Part shown: positions 1 through 9,343 of the stretch, in pieces
Numbering within the stretch: position 1 is the first letter of the stretch
How the letters are laid out: each line of letters starts with the position of its first letter
From: Gammaproteobacteria bacterium
Lineage (GTDB): Bacteria; Pseudomonadota; Gammaproteobacteria; GCA-001735895
Assembly: GCA_030066085.1 (NCBI GenBank)
Contig: JASJCI010000014.1
Coordinates: 20,349-84,348, forward strand
Length of the DNA: 64,000 bases
Direction: 5' to 3'
The notes under the pieces: generated by a model
Told to the model about the DNA's origin: nothing
Databases searched by the model: none
The model's input: only the letters and a program-made list of their open reading frames with translations
Program-made: the position numbers and the translations under genes

Positions 1-666
1 CTGCACGAAGCGGTAGGCCACGGGCTCGAGGGCGACTTCAATCGCAAGGGCACCTCCGCCTTCAGCAATCGCATGGGTGAGCAGGTCGCCTCGCCGCTGT
101 GTACCGTGGTCGATGACGGCACGCTGGCCGACCGTCGCGGTTCGCTCAGCGTCGACGACGAGGGCGTGCCGGCGCAGTGCACCACGCTGATCGAGAACGG
201 CGTGCTCAAGGGTTACATGCAGGACAAGATGAATGCACGCCTGATGGGAACTCAGTCCACGTCGAACGGCCGCCGCGAGTCGTTCGCGCACCTGCCGATG
301 CCGCGCATGACCAATACCTACATGTTGCCGGGCGACAGCGACCCGGGCGAAATCATCGCCTCGGTGGACAAGGGCCTGTACGCGGTCAACTTCGGTGGCG
401 GCCAGGTCGACATCACCTCGGGACGCTTCGTGTTCTCGCTGTCGGAAGCTTACCTCATCGAGCAGGGCAAGCTGACCGCGCCGGTCAAGGGAGCGACGCT
501 GATCGGTTCCGGCCCCGAGGTCATGGGCCGCATCTCGATGGTGGGCAACGACCTCGAGCTCGACCAGGGCATCGGCGTCTGCGGCAAGGAAGGGCAGGGT
601 GTGCCGGTAGGCGTGGGCCAGCCGACCCTGAAAATCGACGAGATCACCGTCGGCGGCACCGACTAG
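1..666 (+). CDS. tldD: TldD metalloprotease, C-terminal part (5' end outside window)
   Basis: The gene is open from base 1, so only the last 221 residues are visible. TldD pairs with TldE/PmbA to form a zinc peptidase that unwinds and degrades short unfolded peptides and matures peptides such as microcin B17 and CcdA. The first visible residues, [12 protein letters not shown], contain the HExxxH zinc motif of the family, followed by the conserved [12 protein letters not shown] stretch and the C-terminal beta domain with [12 protein letters not shown]. The frame ends at a TAG. The next gene converges from the other strand 37 bases away. The identification is firm; only the N-terminal half is missing, because of the window edge. 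Confidence 0.95.
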   Translation: MHEAVGHGLEGDFNRKGTSAFSNRMGEQVASPLCTVVDDGTLADRRGSLSVDDEGVPAQCTTLIENGVLKGYMQDKMNARLMGTQSTSNGRRESFAHLPMPRMTNTYMLPGDSDPGEIIASVDKGLYAVNFGGGQVDITSGRFVFSLSEAYLIEQGKLTAPVKGATLIGSGPEVMGRISMVGNDLELDQGIGVCGKEGQGVPVGVGQPTLKIDEITVGGTD

Positions 667-703
667 GGCAAGGCTCCCCGCATACTTCCACACGCGCCGC
701 GAA

Positions 704-3700
704 TCAGGCCTCCGGGCGGGCTTCCGCCGCCGGTGAAAGGGCCTGCTGGGCATCTTCGTACAGCGACAGCAGGACCGGAATCACCAGCAGGATCAGCAGC
801 GTCGCGAAGGCGAGGCCAAACGCGATCGACACCGCCATCGGGATCAGGAATTGCGCCTGGCGCGAGGTTTCGAACAGCAGCGGGGTCAGGCCGGCAATCG
901 TCGTCAACGAGGTCAGCAGCACCGCGCGCAAGCGCTGGCAAGCGGCCTCCACCAGCGCTGCGCGGATGGCCATGCCGCGTTCGCGCAACTGGCGGTAGAA
1001 AATAACCAGGATGATGGAGTCGTTGACGACGATGCCCGACAGGCCGAACATGCCGAAGACCGACAGGATGGTCATATTCATTCCCATCAGCCAGTGACCG
1101 AGCAGCGCGCCGGTGAGCCCGAGCGGAATCGCCAGCATAACCAGTAACGGCCAGCCGTAGGAAGCGAATACCCAGGCCAGCACCAGGTACATCAGTAATA
1201 CCGCCACGGCCGCGCCGATCCGCATGTCGGCGAAGGTTTCGCGCTGGCTGGCCGAGCGCCCCTCGATGCTGTACTCGATGCCGTAGCGGCCGGCGAGTTC
1301 CGGCAGCGTCGACTGCGCCAGCGTGGCGACGATGTCGTCGATGCTGTTCGCCGCGGCGTCGACGTCGGCGCTGACGTCGATCGACAGCTTGCCGTTGAAG
1401 TGACGCAGGGTTTCGAAACCCTGGCCGGAGCGCCAGTTGGCGACCGACTCGAGCGGCACGAAATCGCCGTTGGGCAGGCGGATCGGCAGGTTCAGCAGGC
1501 TGCCGAGACGCCGTTGCTCGTCGTCGGGCAGCTGCAGGCGAACCTCGACTTCGTCGGCGCCCTGTTGAAACCGCTGCAGCACGATACCGTCGTAGGCCGC
1601 GCGCAGCTGGCGGCCGATGTCGCTGATCGACAGCCCCATGGCTTCACCGGCGGCGTTCAGTTCGTAAATCATCTGTTCACGGCCGTAGGGCATGTCGTCG
1701 TCGATTGCGCTGATGCCGGGAATACCCTCCAGCGTCTGCGCCAGATCGAGTGCCGCGGACTTGAGCGGCTGCGGCGAGGTCCCGGTCAGGCGAAGGTTCA
1801 GGTCGCGTCGCGGCGGACCGGCGCGATGCGACGTGATCTGGAAATTCTCGATCCCGGGCGGCAGCTGGATTCGATCCCGCCAGCTGCGAATGAAACTGAC
1901 GTTGTCGGTCGCGCGTTGATCGGAGCCGACCAGCTCGACGTACAGGCCGCCGACGCGCTCACCGGTAATGGCCCGTCCCCGGCCCACCGTGGAACCGTGC
2001 ACGCGGTAATAGGTATCCACCACGGTTTCGTCAGTGTCGGCGATGGTGTTTTTAAGCTCCTGTTCGACCTGGTCGACAAACCGATCGACCACCTCCGACG
2101 ATGTCCCGGAAACGAAGCGCACGTTGGCGTAAACCGTGGTCGACTCGGGCGACGGGAAGAACTGCCAGCCGGTTTTACCACTCTGGAACAGGCCGACCGC
2201 AAACACCAGGAAAGCGATTGCGCAGGCCAGGGTCGTCCAGCGATAGTCGATGGCGGAAGTTACCAGGCCGCGAAACCAGCGATCGCGCAGATGGCTGAAA
2301 CCGCGGTTCAGCTTTTGTTTCAACGCCGACTCGGCCTGTCCGCGGCCCTGGACGAAGGCATGCCGCAGGTGGCCGGGCAGGATCAGGAAACTCTCGATCA
2401 GGGAGGCAACGATCACGCACACGATAACCATCGGGATCGCCAGCATGATGGCACCCATGGGACCGCCGATCAGCATCAGCGGTAAAAAAGCCGCCACGGT
2501 GGTCAGCGATGACGCCATCACCGGCGCCAGCATGCGGCGGGCGCCGCCCTCGGAAGCCATCAGTGGATCTTCACCCATTTCGAAGTGGGCCTGGGCGTCT
2601 TCGCCGACGACGATGGCATCGTCGACGATGATGCCGAGCGCCATGATCAGCGCGAACAGGCTGATCATGTTGATCGAGCCGCCGACGAGGTAGAGCACCG
2701 CGAGGGTAGCCATGAAGGACACCGGGATACCGACCGCAACCCAGAACGCCACCCGCCCCGACAGGAACAGGTACAGGATCAGCAGCACCAGCGCCAGTCC
2801 ACCGACCCCGTTCTTCACCAGCAGCATGATGCGTTCCTTGATCAGCTGCCAGCGTGCGCTGAATACCTCGACCTGGATGTTCGGCGGCAGCTGTGGCAGC
2901 GTCCGATCCAGCCAGTCCTGCAGGATTCCCGCCGCTTCCAGCGAGTCACCGTTTTCGGAGCGGCGCAGCGCCAGCACCACCGCGGTTTTCCCGTCGACGG
3001 TCAAGGTGGTCGAACCGGGCAGGGCGCGCTGCCCGATCGATGTTATGTCGCCCAGGCGAATGTTCTTGTCGGGCTCGCTGACTACCGCGAGACTGGCAAA
3101 GTCCTGCGGCGTACGCCGCTGGTTCTGCCCGCGAATCTCGCGCGCGCCGTCCTCTTCGCCGATCAGGCCGGCCGGCAAATCGAGACTTTCCGCGTCGATC
3201 CGGCGCGCCAGTTCGTCGAGGCCGAAGCCGAGGCGCTGGACCTGCTCGGCGCTGATCTCGATCTGCAGCTGCTGCTCCGGTAGCCCCTGGATGTCGATAT
3301 TGTCGATACCCGCCGCCAGCAGCTCGCGCTCGAAACGCCGCGCCAGCGAGCGCAGTTCGTCGATCTGCTCCGGCCCGGTGATGAGCAGGCGCGCAACCGG
3401 TTCGTAGCGCAGTACCTGGGTAACGCGCGGTTCTTCCGCGTCCTCCGGCAGGCTGGTGAAGTCGTCGACCTGCTTGCGAATCTCGTCGAGGGCAAAATCG
3501 AGATTGGCGTTTTCCTCGAACTCGAGCGAAATGGCGGAGACCCCGGTGGTCGAGGTCGATGTCATTTGCTCGAGACCGTCGATACTGCGCAGGCGCTGCT
3601 CGAGCGGAATGGTGACGCCGGTTTCGACGTCTTCGGCGCTGGCGCCGCTCCAGATCGTGGTCACGGTAACCAGGTCGAGCTCGAAATTCGGAAAAAACTG

Positions 3701-3805
3701 GACGTTGAGCTTCTGCAGCGCGATGACGCCGGACAGGATCATCATCGCCATCAGCAGGTTGGCCGCCACCTTGTGGCGGGCAAACACGCCGAGCAGGCTA
3801 GTCAT
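704..3805 (-). CDS. RND-family (HAE1/AcrB-like) efflux pump, inner-membrane transporter
   Basis: This 1033-residue protein has the length and layout of an AcrB-type proton-driven exporter. The first membrane helix is at about residues 13-31, a large periplasmic loop follows (33-325), then a run of helices, a second periplasmic loop (about 540-850) and a second helix bundle. The proton-relay Asp-Asp pair is present in TM4 (residues 395-396, in GIIVDDAIVVGE). The ATG overlaps the stop of the upstream membrane fusion protein by 8 bases, so the two are translationally coupled. The substrate cannot be read from sequence; divergence from classical multidrug pumps leaves it open. No TolC-like outer-membrane gene is adjacent, so a channel encoded elsewhere is presumably used. 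Confidence 0.93.
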   Translation of the reverse strand: MTSLLGVFARHKVAANLLMAMMILSGVIALQKLNVQFFPNFELDLVTVTTIWSGASAEDVETGVTIPLEQRLRSIDGLEQMTSTSTTGVSAISLEFEENANLDFALDEIRKQVDDFTSLPEDAEEPRVTQVLRYEPVARLLITGPEQIDELRSLARRFERELLAAGIDNIDIQGLPEQQLQIEISAEQVQRLGFGLDELARRIDAESLDLPAGLIGEEDGAREIRGQNQRRTPQDFASLAVVSEPDKNIRLGDITSIGQRALPGSTTLTVDGKTAVVLALRRSENGDSLEAAGILQDWLDRTLPQLPPNIQVEVFSARWQLIKERIMLLVKNGVGGLALVLLILYLFLSGRVAFWVAVGIPVSFMATLAVLYLVGGSINMISLFALIMALGIIVDDAIVVGEDAQAHFEMGEDPLMASEGGARRMLAPVMASSLTTVAAFLPLMLIGGPMGAIMLAIPMVIVCVIVASLIESFLILPGHLRHAFVQGRGQAESALKQKLNRGFSHLRDRWFRGLVTSAIDYRWTTLACAIAFLVFAVGLFQSGKTGWQFFPSPESTTVYANVRFVSGTSSEVVDRFVDQVEQELKNTIADTDETVVDTYYRVHGSTVGRGRAITGERVGGLYVELVGSDQRATDNVSFIRSWRDRIQLPPGIENFQITSHRAGPPRRDLNLRLTGTSPQPLKSAALDLAQTLEGIPGISAIDDDMPYGREQMIYELNAAGEAMGLSISDIGRQLRAAYDGIVLQRFQQGADEVEVRLQLPDDEQRRLGSLLNLPIRLPNGDFVPLESVANWRSGQGFETLRHFNGKLSIDVSADVDAAANSIDDIVATLAQSTLPELAGRYGIEYSIEGRSASQRETFADMRIGAAVAVLLMYLVLAWVFASYGWPLLVMLAIPLGLTGALLGHWLMGMNMTILSVFGMFGLSGIVVNDSIILVIFYRQLRERGMAIRAALVEAACQRLRAVLLTSLTTIAGLTPLLFETSRQAQFLIPMAVSIAFGLAFATLLILLVIPVLLSLYEDAQQALSPAAEARPEA

Positions 3806-5039
3806 CCTGCACCCGGACCTTGAGGCCGGACACCGCGTTGGGCAGGTGGGTTACCGCGATCGCGTCGCCGGGCGCGATCTGGTCGCTGCGCACGAGTACC
3901 TGCATTTCTCCTCCCGCGCCGCGAGCCTGTCCGACCGTGCGCACATCAATCGCGTCGAGCCGTTCGTCGACCACCCGGTACAGGCGGGAATTGCCGTAAA
4001 TCGCCTGGTAGGGAACCGCGTACACCCCGTCCAGCGGCGGCAGGGCCAGGCTGATCGTCAGTAATTCCCCGGGGCGCATCTGTTCGCTGGAACCACCGAT
4101 TTCGAAAAAAGCGTCGATGCCGGTGGCCTCGGCTTCGCCGGCGAGTCGGCGCAACTCGAACGGGCCCAGTTCGGGCCGGTCGATGACGCTCGCCTGCAGG
4201 CCGACATCGAGCGCCAGCGCCTGCTGCACCGCGGCTATGTGCGTGCTGGGCAAATGCGCCCGGATTTCGAGGTTGTCGACCGGAAACAGCGAAATCAGGG
4301 TCTGGCCGATAGCGACGCGGTCGCCGGCGGCAACGCCGACATGGCTGACGATCGCGTCGAACGGAGCGCGCAGTTCCGAGCGCGACATCGCCAGGCGGGC
4401 TTCGTCGAGCTGCGCCCGTGCGCGATCGAGCCGGGCCCGCAGGATCTCGAGCTGGGCCGGGTGGCGGTCTACTTCCAGCTGGCGCGACATCACCGCCAGC
4501 TCCTGCCGGCCGTATTCGCTGCGCGCGCTGTTGAGCGCCGATTCGGCGGTCAGGTTCTGCTGCTGCAGCTTCTGCAGCCGCTCGACCTCGGCGCGTGACA
4601 GCGCCAGCAGTTCGCGTTCGGTTTCGAGCGATGCGAGGTTGGCGCGATGCCGGATTTGCAGTTCGGCGATCTGGTTTTCGAGGTCGCGCAGGTCGGCCTC
4701 GAATTTCAGCGTGGCGGCAGCAAAATCGCGTTCGTCGAGCGTGACCAGCAGCTGGTCGGTGGCGACCCGCGCCCCGTCGCGGACGTAGATTGCATCGACG
4801 ATACCGCCGCCGGGCGCGGCCGCCTGCAGTTGCCCCGGGGATTCGACCCGTCCGTAGAGCGTCAGGCTCGGCGCCAGTTCGCGCGGTATGGCGTCGATTG
4901 CCCTGATCTGCCAGACTTTTTCCCGCAGTACCGGCTTTTCCGGGTCGGGTTTGCTTGCCAGCAGCACGTGGTAAATCCCGCCGGCCAGCAGCAGGATCAA
5001 GATCGGCACGAGGTACTTGAGGCTGAATCTGAGGGTCAT
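3798..5039 (-). CDS. Periplasmic membrane fusion protein (HlyD/AcrA family) of the RND pump
   Basis: This 413-residue adaptor links the inner-membrane pump to an outer-membrane channel. One N-terminal membrane anchor (about residues 7-29) is followed by a lipoyl-type half motif, a long Leu/Glu/Arg-rich coiled-coil hairpin (about 105-215), the second lipoyl half (SELRAPFDAIVSHVGV) and beta-barrel and membrane-proximal domains. The start is an ATG 6 bases after the stop of the short asparaginase gene, and the stop overlaps the pump start, so asparaginase, adaptor and pump look like one transcript. The anchor lacks an obvious lipobox, so it is probably held by the helix rather than a lipid. Confidence 0.92.
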   Translation of the reverse strand: MTLRFSLKYLVPILILLLAGGIYHVLLASKPDPEKPVLREKVWQIRAIDAIPRELAPSLTLYGRVESPGQLQAAAPGGGIVDAIYVRDGARVATDQLLVTLDERDFAAATLKFEADLRDLENQIAELQIRHRANLASLETERELLALSRAEVERLQKLQQQNLTAESALNSARSEYGRQELAVMSRQLEVDRHPAQLEILRARLDRARAQLDEARLAMSRSELRAPFDAIVSHVGVAAGDRVAIGQTLISLFPVDNLEIRAHLPSTHIAAVQQALALDVGLQASVIDRPELGPFELRRLAGEAEATGIDAFFEIGGSSEQMRPGELLTISLALPPLDGVYAVPYQAIYGNSRLYRVVDERLDAIDVRTVGQARGAGGEMQVLVRSDQIAPGDAIAVTHLPNAVSGLKVRVQDD

Positions 5040-5045
5040 GGAATA

Positions 5046-5558
5046 TTACCCGTCCGGCGTCGGGTTGTGGCCAGGCTCGACCGCCTCGAAACGGGACTTG
5101 TCGCGGTTCTTGCGCACCTCGCGCGGGTCGAACACGAGGCCGTTCATGGCAATGTACACGCCCGCCGGTAACAGCTGCACCGCGGCGCAGGCGGCGCCGA
5201 GATTATACATCGCGTCGCCGTAGCGCATCCTGGCGGGTTGCATGGCGCCGAACAGCACGACCGTCTTGTCGGTCACGTCGAGCAGGCAGTTGGCGGTCTC
5301 GACCATCGAGTCGGTGCCGTGCACTATCAGGATCCTGTCCTCGGTTACGCGCGTGACCGCATCGCGGATCAACTGCCGGTCACCGGGGGTAATGTCGAGG
5401 CTGTCTTTTTGCATCAGCGATTCGATTTCATAGTCGAAACCGACATTGGCTTCGCGCAACAGTTCCGCAACGACCGGGTCGCCGAAGTGAAATTCGCTCA
5501 TGGCATCGAAGTAGGCCTTGTCGAAGGTTCCGCCGGTGTTCAAAATCCGGATGATCAA
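5046..5558 (-). CDS. Half-length asparaginase-domain protein
   Basis: The 170-residue product aligns only with the N-terminal catalytic domain of bacterial type I/II L-asparaginases (normally about 330 residues). Both threonine motifs are intact: TGGTFDKAYF at the N-terminus and HGTDSMVETA near residue 80, plus a GAMQP segment that follows a Lys in the KTVVLFGAM strand. The C-terminal domain that completes the active site of a neighbouring subunit is absent, and there is no frameshifted remnant after the stop. Such short stand-alone proteins exist as a family in Proteobacteria, so this is probably not decay. Translation starts at TTG, supported by a GGAG 6 bases upstream. Activity on asparagine is not established by sequence. 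Confidence 0.8.
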   Translation of the reverse strand: MIIRILNTGGTFDKAYFDAMSEFHFGDPVVAELLREANVGFDYEIESLMQKDSLDITPGDRQLIRDAVTRVTEDRILIVHGTDSMVETANCLLDVTDKTVVLFGAMQPARMRYGDAMYNLGAACAAVQLLPAGVYIAMNGLVFDPREVRKNRDKSRFEAVEPGHNPTPDG

Positions 5559-5650
5559 GCTGGGCTCCGTGACATCGTTATGGACAAAAGACTCGCATTC
5601 AGGAGACTATTGTAAACCCTGGCGCGGCGCGCGACATATCCCGTTGGTAG

Positions 5651-6877
5651 ATGAATTCTGACAGCCTGGTTCGGCAGCAGGTGCCGGTGTTAGCCATTAC
5701 CTGTGCCTGCATCATTTCGCTGCTGGCCTTCGGCCCGCGTTCGGCGATGGGATTCTTCCAGCTGCCGATCCTGCAGGAGCAGGGCTGGGACCGGGCCACC
5801 TTCGGCATGGCGATGGCGCTGCAAAACCTGCTGTGGGGTATCGGGCAACCGCTGTTCGGTGTGATCGCCGACAAGTTCGGTACCTGGCGCGTGCTGATGA
5901 CCGGCGCGCTGCTGTACGCGGCGGGCCTGGTCGTCATGGCGATCGCGCCTACGCCGCTGTGGCTGCACGTCGGCGGCGGCATCATGGTCGGGCTGGGAGT
6001 TGCGGCCTGCTCCTTTGGCGTGGTGCTGGCCGCCATTGCGCGGCGGGTCAGCGCGGAAAAACGTTCCTTTGCCTTCGGTCTCGGTACCGCCTCGGGCTCG
6101 GCGGGCATGTTCCTGTTCGCGCCGATTTCGCAAGGCCTGATCGACGCGCTGGGCTGGTCCGACAGCCTCGTGGTCCTGGCCGTGATCATGCTCGTGATAC
6201 CGGTTCTGGCGGTTCCGCTGCGCGGCAATTCGAGCACCACGGCGGGTGCGCAGCCCGACTTCGAGCAAACGGTGCGCGAGGCTCTCGGCGAGGCTTTCGC
6301 GACGCGCGGCTACCTGCTGTTGACGGCCGGGTTTTTTGTCTGCGGATTCCAGGTGGCTTTCATCACCGCCCATTTCCCGGCCTACATCAGCGATCTCGGC
6401 ATCGCCGCGCGCTGGGCGGTGGTGGCGATCAGCCTGATCGGCTTTTTCAACATCCTGGGTTCGCTCGCTTCCGGCGTACTCGGGCAGCGCTACTCCAAGC
6501 CGATGCTGCTGGTGTGGATTTACCTCGCGCGCTCGGTGGCGGTGACGGTGTTCATGCTGGTGCCGGCCAGCCCGGCCTCGGTGGTGCTGTTTTCGGTCGT
6601 GATCGGCATCCTGTGGCTGTCGACCGTGGCGCCGACCAACGCCATCGTGGCGATCCTGTTCGGAACGCGTTATCTCGGTATGCTTGGCGGTATCGTATTC
6701 TTTTCGCACCAGGTCGGTTCGTTTCTCGGCGTCTGGCTCGGCGGGCTGCTGTACGACCTCACCGGTGCCTACGACGTAGTCTGGTGGCTCGGCGTTGCGC
6801 TCGGTATATTTGCTGCAATCGTGCACTGGCCGATCCGCGAGGAACCCGTTGCTCGGCCCGCCCCCCAGGCGGCCTGA
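5651..6877 (+). CDS. Major facilitator superfamily transporter (OxlT/monocarboxylate-type)
   Basis: A 408-residue polytopic protein with about 12 predicted membrane helices and the MFS loop 2-3 signature in degenerate form (GVIADKFGTWRVL). The N-terminal SAMGFFQLPILQEQGWDRATF segment resembles oxalate/formate or monocarboxylate antiporters rather than drug exporters. It is transcribed divergently from the asparaginase-RND operon and converges on the aspartoacylase-like gene. No convincing Shine-Dalgarno precedes the chosen ATG, so the start could be slightly off. The substrate is unknown; small organic acids or amino-acid derivatives are the likely class given the family and the surrounding catabolic genes. 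Confidence 0.85.
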   Translation: MNSDSLVRQQVPVLAITCACIISLLAFGPRSAMGFFQLPILQEQGWDRATFGMAMALQNLLWGIGQPLFGVIADKFGTWRVLMTGALLYAAGLVVMAIAPTPLWLHVGGGIMVGLGVAACSFGVVLAAIARRVSAEKRSFAFGLGTASGSAGMFLFAPISQGLIDALGWSDSLVVLAVIMLVIPVLAVPLRGNSSTTAGAQPDFEQTVREALGEAFATRGYLLLTAGFFVCGFQVAFITAHFPAYISDLGIAARWAVVAISLIGFFNILGSLASGVLGQRYSKPMLLVWIYLARSVAVTVFMLVPASPASVVLFSVVIGILWLSTVAPTNAIVAILFGTRYLGMLGGIVFFSHQVGSFLGVWLGGLLYDLTGAYDVVWWLGVALGIFAAIVHWPIREEPVARPAPQAA

Positions 6878-6897
6878 CCCGGAGGAATTCGCGCCCG

Positions 6898-7959
6898 TCA
6901 GACGATAGGCGGTTCGTCGGAGTCCGCGGCGTCGCCGTTGGGCGCCAGTTCCTCGTGGTAAGCCTCGATGTGCCCCGATACCTCGTCGGCCGCTTCGTAG
7001 GCGGCGATGTTGAACACCGCTTCACCGGCGAACACCAGCGGCAGGTTGGTCTTGCCGATCACGACGCCGTCCAGCGTGCTGGTGACCTCGCACAGGAGAT
7101 TGCCGAGCGGATCGTTGATATACGCCAGCGTATCGCCCTCGTTGACCAGCATACCGGTGCCGCAAACCATCCGCAAAATGCCGCTTTGCGGGGCGCGCAT
7201 CCAGCGGCTGGCGTTGGCGATCATGGTTTTCGGCTGGCGGCGCTGTTTTTTCAGCGTCCGCATCCCGAGCGCGGCCATCACGTTGAGTACACCCCGGACG
7301 CCGGCGCGGATCGCCAGCTCGTCGAAGCGCAGCGCTTCGCCGGCCTCGTACAGCACGACCGGAATGCCGAGCTCGTGCGCGGCCGCGCGAAACGAACCTT
7401 CCAGCAGGCTGGAGTCGAGAATCACCGGCACGCCGAAGGCACGGGCAAGCGCCTCGGTCGCGGGATCGTCGCGCAGCGTGGCCCTGATCTGCGGCAGGTT
7501 CTCACGGTTGACCGCGCCCGTGTGCAGGTCGACGACGTGGCTGCAGTGGGTCATGATTTCGGTCATCAGCACATGCGCAAGCCGCGCGGCCATGGAACCG
7601 GTTTCGGAGCCCGGAAAGGCGCGATTCAGATCGCGCCGGTCGGGCAGGTAGCGCGACTTGGAAACGAAACCGTAAACGTTGACCACCGGGATCGCGATCA
7701 GTGTTCCGCTGATGCGGTTGACCGCGCGGTTCGCCAGCAGGCGGCGGATGATTTCGGTGCCGTTGATTTCGTCGCCGTGCAGGGCCGCGCAGACCAGCAA
7801 CACGGGTCCCGGTTTGCGCCCGTGCACGACGTGAACCGGCATGTTGACCTGGCTGTGCGCGTAAAAACTGGGCAGCGGGATGTCGATCGATTCGCGGCTG
7901 CCGGGGCTGACGCTGACGCCGGCAATCTCGATCGACGGTCGGGACCTAGCCTTTGCCAC
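6898..7959 (-). CDS. Succinylglutamate desuccinylase/aspartoacylase-family (M14-like) metallo-hydrolase
   Basis: The 353-residue protein carries the zinc-binding [11 protein letters not shown] motif (His and Glu ligands) and a downstream DLHTGA His of the AstE/ASPA branch of M14 carboxypeptidase-like enzymes. These remove an acyl group or terminal residue from N-acyl amino acids or glutamyl tails. It begins at GTG, overlapping the 3' end of rimK by 14 bases, which implies coupled translation. It lacks the neighbours of a genuine AST arginine-degradation operon (astCADB), so succinylglutamate is unlikely as substrate. Its place beside RimK suggests, as inference, removal or trimming of the glutamate tails RimK adds, or action on a related small molecule. 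Confidence 0.85.
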   Translation of the reverse strand: MAKARSRPSIEIAGVSVSPGSRESIDIPLPSFYAHSQVNMPVHVVHGRKPGPVLLVCAALHGDEINGTEIIRRLLANRAVNRISGTLIAIPVVNVYGFVSKSRYLPDRRDLNRAFPGSETGSMAARLAHVLMTEIMTHCSHVVDLHTGAVNRENLPQIRATLRDDPATEALARAFGVPVILDSSLLEGSFRAAAHELGIPVVLYEAGEALRFDELAIRAGVRGVLNVMAALGMRTLKKQRRQPKTMIANASRWMRAPQSGILRMVCGTGMLVNEGDTLAYINDPLGNLLCEVTSTLDGVVIGKTNLPLVFAGEAVFNIAAYEAADEVSGHIEAYHEELAPNGDAADSDEPPIV

Positions 7960-8848
7960 GGGTGCGGGTTTTGCCGGGCGTCAGTTTTTCCAGGTTGGCA
8001 ATGATCATGCCGGCGATATCCTTGCCGGTGGCGCCCTCGATGCCTTCGAGGCCGGGACTGGAGTTGACTTCCATAACCACCGGCCCGTGATTGGAGCGCA
8101 ACAGGTCGACGCCGGCCACGTTGAGGCCCATGATGCGTGCCGCGCGAACCGCGGTGGAGCGTTCCTCGGGCGTGATCTTGATCAGGCTGGACGACCCGCC
8201 GCGATGCAGGTTCGAGCGAAACTCGCCCTTGGGCGCCTGGCGTTTCATCGCCGCGGCAACCTTGCCGTCGATGACAAAACAGCGGATGTCGGAACCGCCG
8301 GCTTCCTTGATGAATTCCTGTACCAGGATATCGGCCTTGACCCCCATGAAACCCTCGATGACGCTTTCGGCGGCCTTCTGCGTTTCCGCCAGCACCACGC
8401 CGATACCCTGGGTTCCCTGCAGCAGCTTGATCACCAGTGGCGCACCGCCGACCATCTTGATCATGTCCTTGATGTCGTCCGGTTTGCTCGCATAGCCGGT
8501 CAGCGGCATGCCGATGCCGCGACGCGACAGCAGCTGCAGCGAGCGCAGCTTGTCGCGCGAGCGGGTAATCGCGACCGATTCGTTGAGCGACACCACGCCC
8601 ATCATTTCGAACTGGCGCAGCACCGCGGTACCGTAGGCGGTCACCGAGGCGCCGATGCGCGGTATGACCGCGTCGAAACCTTCGAGGGGCTCACCCTTGT
8701 AGTGAATCGACGGTTTGTGCGCGGCGATATTCATGTAAGCGCGCAGAACGTCGATGACGACAATTTCGTGACCGCGCTCCTCGGCGGCCTCGATGATTCG
8801 GCGGCTGGAGTAGAGTTTTCGGTTGCGTGACAGCAGTGCTATTTTCAT
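7946..8848 (-). CDS. rimK: RimK, ATP-grasp ligase adding glutamate to ribosomal protein S6
   Basis: The 300-residue product matches E. coli RimK (300 residues) from end to end: MKIALLSRN start, [20 protein letters not shown], the ATP-grasp segment [20 protein letters not shown], and the metal/ATP site [12 protein letters not shown]. RimK ligates L-glutamates to the C-terminus of ribosomal protein S6 and can also make poly-glutamate; in Pseudomonas it affects ribosome composition and translation. The ATG has a GGAG 8 bases upstream, in the 4-base gap after the RimB-type protease gene. The downstream aspartoacylase-like gene overlaps by 14 bases. The C-terminus is short and basic (KTRTRGKG), unlike E. 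coli. Confidence 0.95.
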   Translation of the reverse strand: MKIALLSRNRKLYSSRRIIEAAEERGHEIVVIDVLRAYMNIAAHKPSIHYKGEPLEGFDAVIPRIGASVTAYGTAVLRQFEMMGVVSLNESVAITRSRDKLRSLQLLSRRGIGMPLTGYASKPDDIKDMIKMVGGAPLVIKLLQGTQGIGVVLAETQKAAESVIEGFMGVKADILVQEFIKEAGGSDIRCFVIDGKVAAAMKRQAPKGEFRSNLHRGGSSSLIKITPEERSTAVRAARIMGLNVAGVDLLRSNHGPVVMEVNSSPGLEGIEGATGKDIAGMIIANLEKLTPGKTRTRGKG

Positions 8849-8852
8849 TGTT

Positions 8853-9323
8853 CTATCTCCTCGGCAGCCCGTAGAGCTTGCGTGCCGGCAGCCTGCCGTT
8901 CACGTAGGAGGCGCCCGGATCGACCAGGAAACGGTTTTCCATCGCCCGGCGGCCGAGCAGCATGCGAAATCGCATAGTATCACGGTTGGTCAGGGTCAGT
9001 TCAATCGGCCAGCGGCCGTTGCCGATCGCCACCGTGCTCTCGATGACGTAGCGCATTTCGCGGTGTCCGCCGGAATCGGTAACCTCGCGATAATCGATGA
9101 CCGGCGCGTGACATTCGACGAAAAAGTCGTTCTCGCCCTGCACCGGGTGAATCTGGAAGCGCACCATGCCGACGCCGTTATCGCTGTAAGGTTCGAGCAG
9201 GAAGGCGTGCAGCGCGGAAGTGCGCGCGCCGGTATCGACCTTGGCCTTGATTGCCGGCAGGTCGAGATCGGGCAGCGCGACCCACTCGCGCCAGCCCAGC
9301 GTGGTTACCGAGTCAGTGGACAT
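8853..9323 (-). CDS. rimB: Retropepsin-like ATP-dependent zinc protease family protein (RimB type)
   Basis: A 156-residue protein of the Zn_protease/DUF785 family (PF05618), which structurally resembles retroviral aspartic proteases. The hallmark [13 protein letters not shown] motif, with the putative catalytic Asp, lies near residue 25, and a conserved [18 protein letters not shown] segment is at the C-terminus. An in-frame upstream extension exists, but the ATG at 9323 puts [11 protein letters not shown] at the usual N-terminus and avoids a 60-base overlap with argE. In Pseudomonas fluorescens RimB works with RimK on S6 modification, and this gene lies directly upstream of rimK. The symbol is given by family and context rather than by close identity. 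Confidence 0.85.
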   Translation of the reverse strand: MSTDSVTTLGWREWVALPDLDLPAIKAKVDTGARTSALHAFLLEPYSDNGVGMVRFQIHPVQGENDFFVECHAPVIDYREVTDSGGHREMRYVIESTVAIGNGRWPIELTLTNRDTMRFRMLLGRRAMENRFLVDPGASYVNGRLPARKLYGLPRR

Positions 9324-9343
9324 CCAACGGCCTGTATCCTCGC

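Noticed and set aside
5046..5558. Short asparaginase as a frameshifted pseudogene
   Set aside because: No C-terminal asparaginase sequence follows in any frame before the adaptor gene, and the operon spacing is tight and orderly.
5833..8004. 723-codon plus-strand frame through the MFS transporter and the aspartoacylase-like gene
   Set aside because: It is a shadow frame of two real genes in GC-rich DNA, Arg/Gly-rich and without homology.
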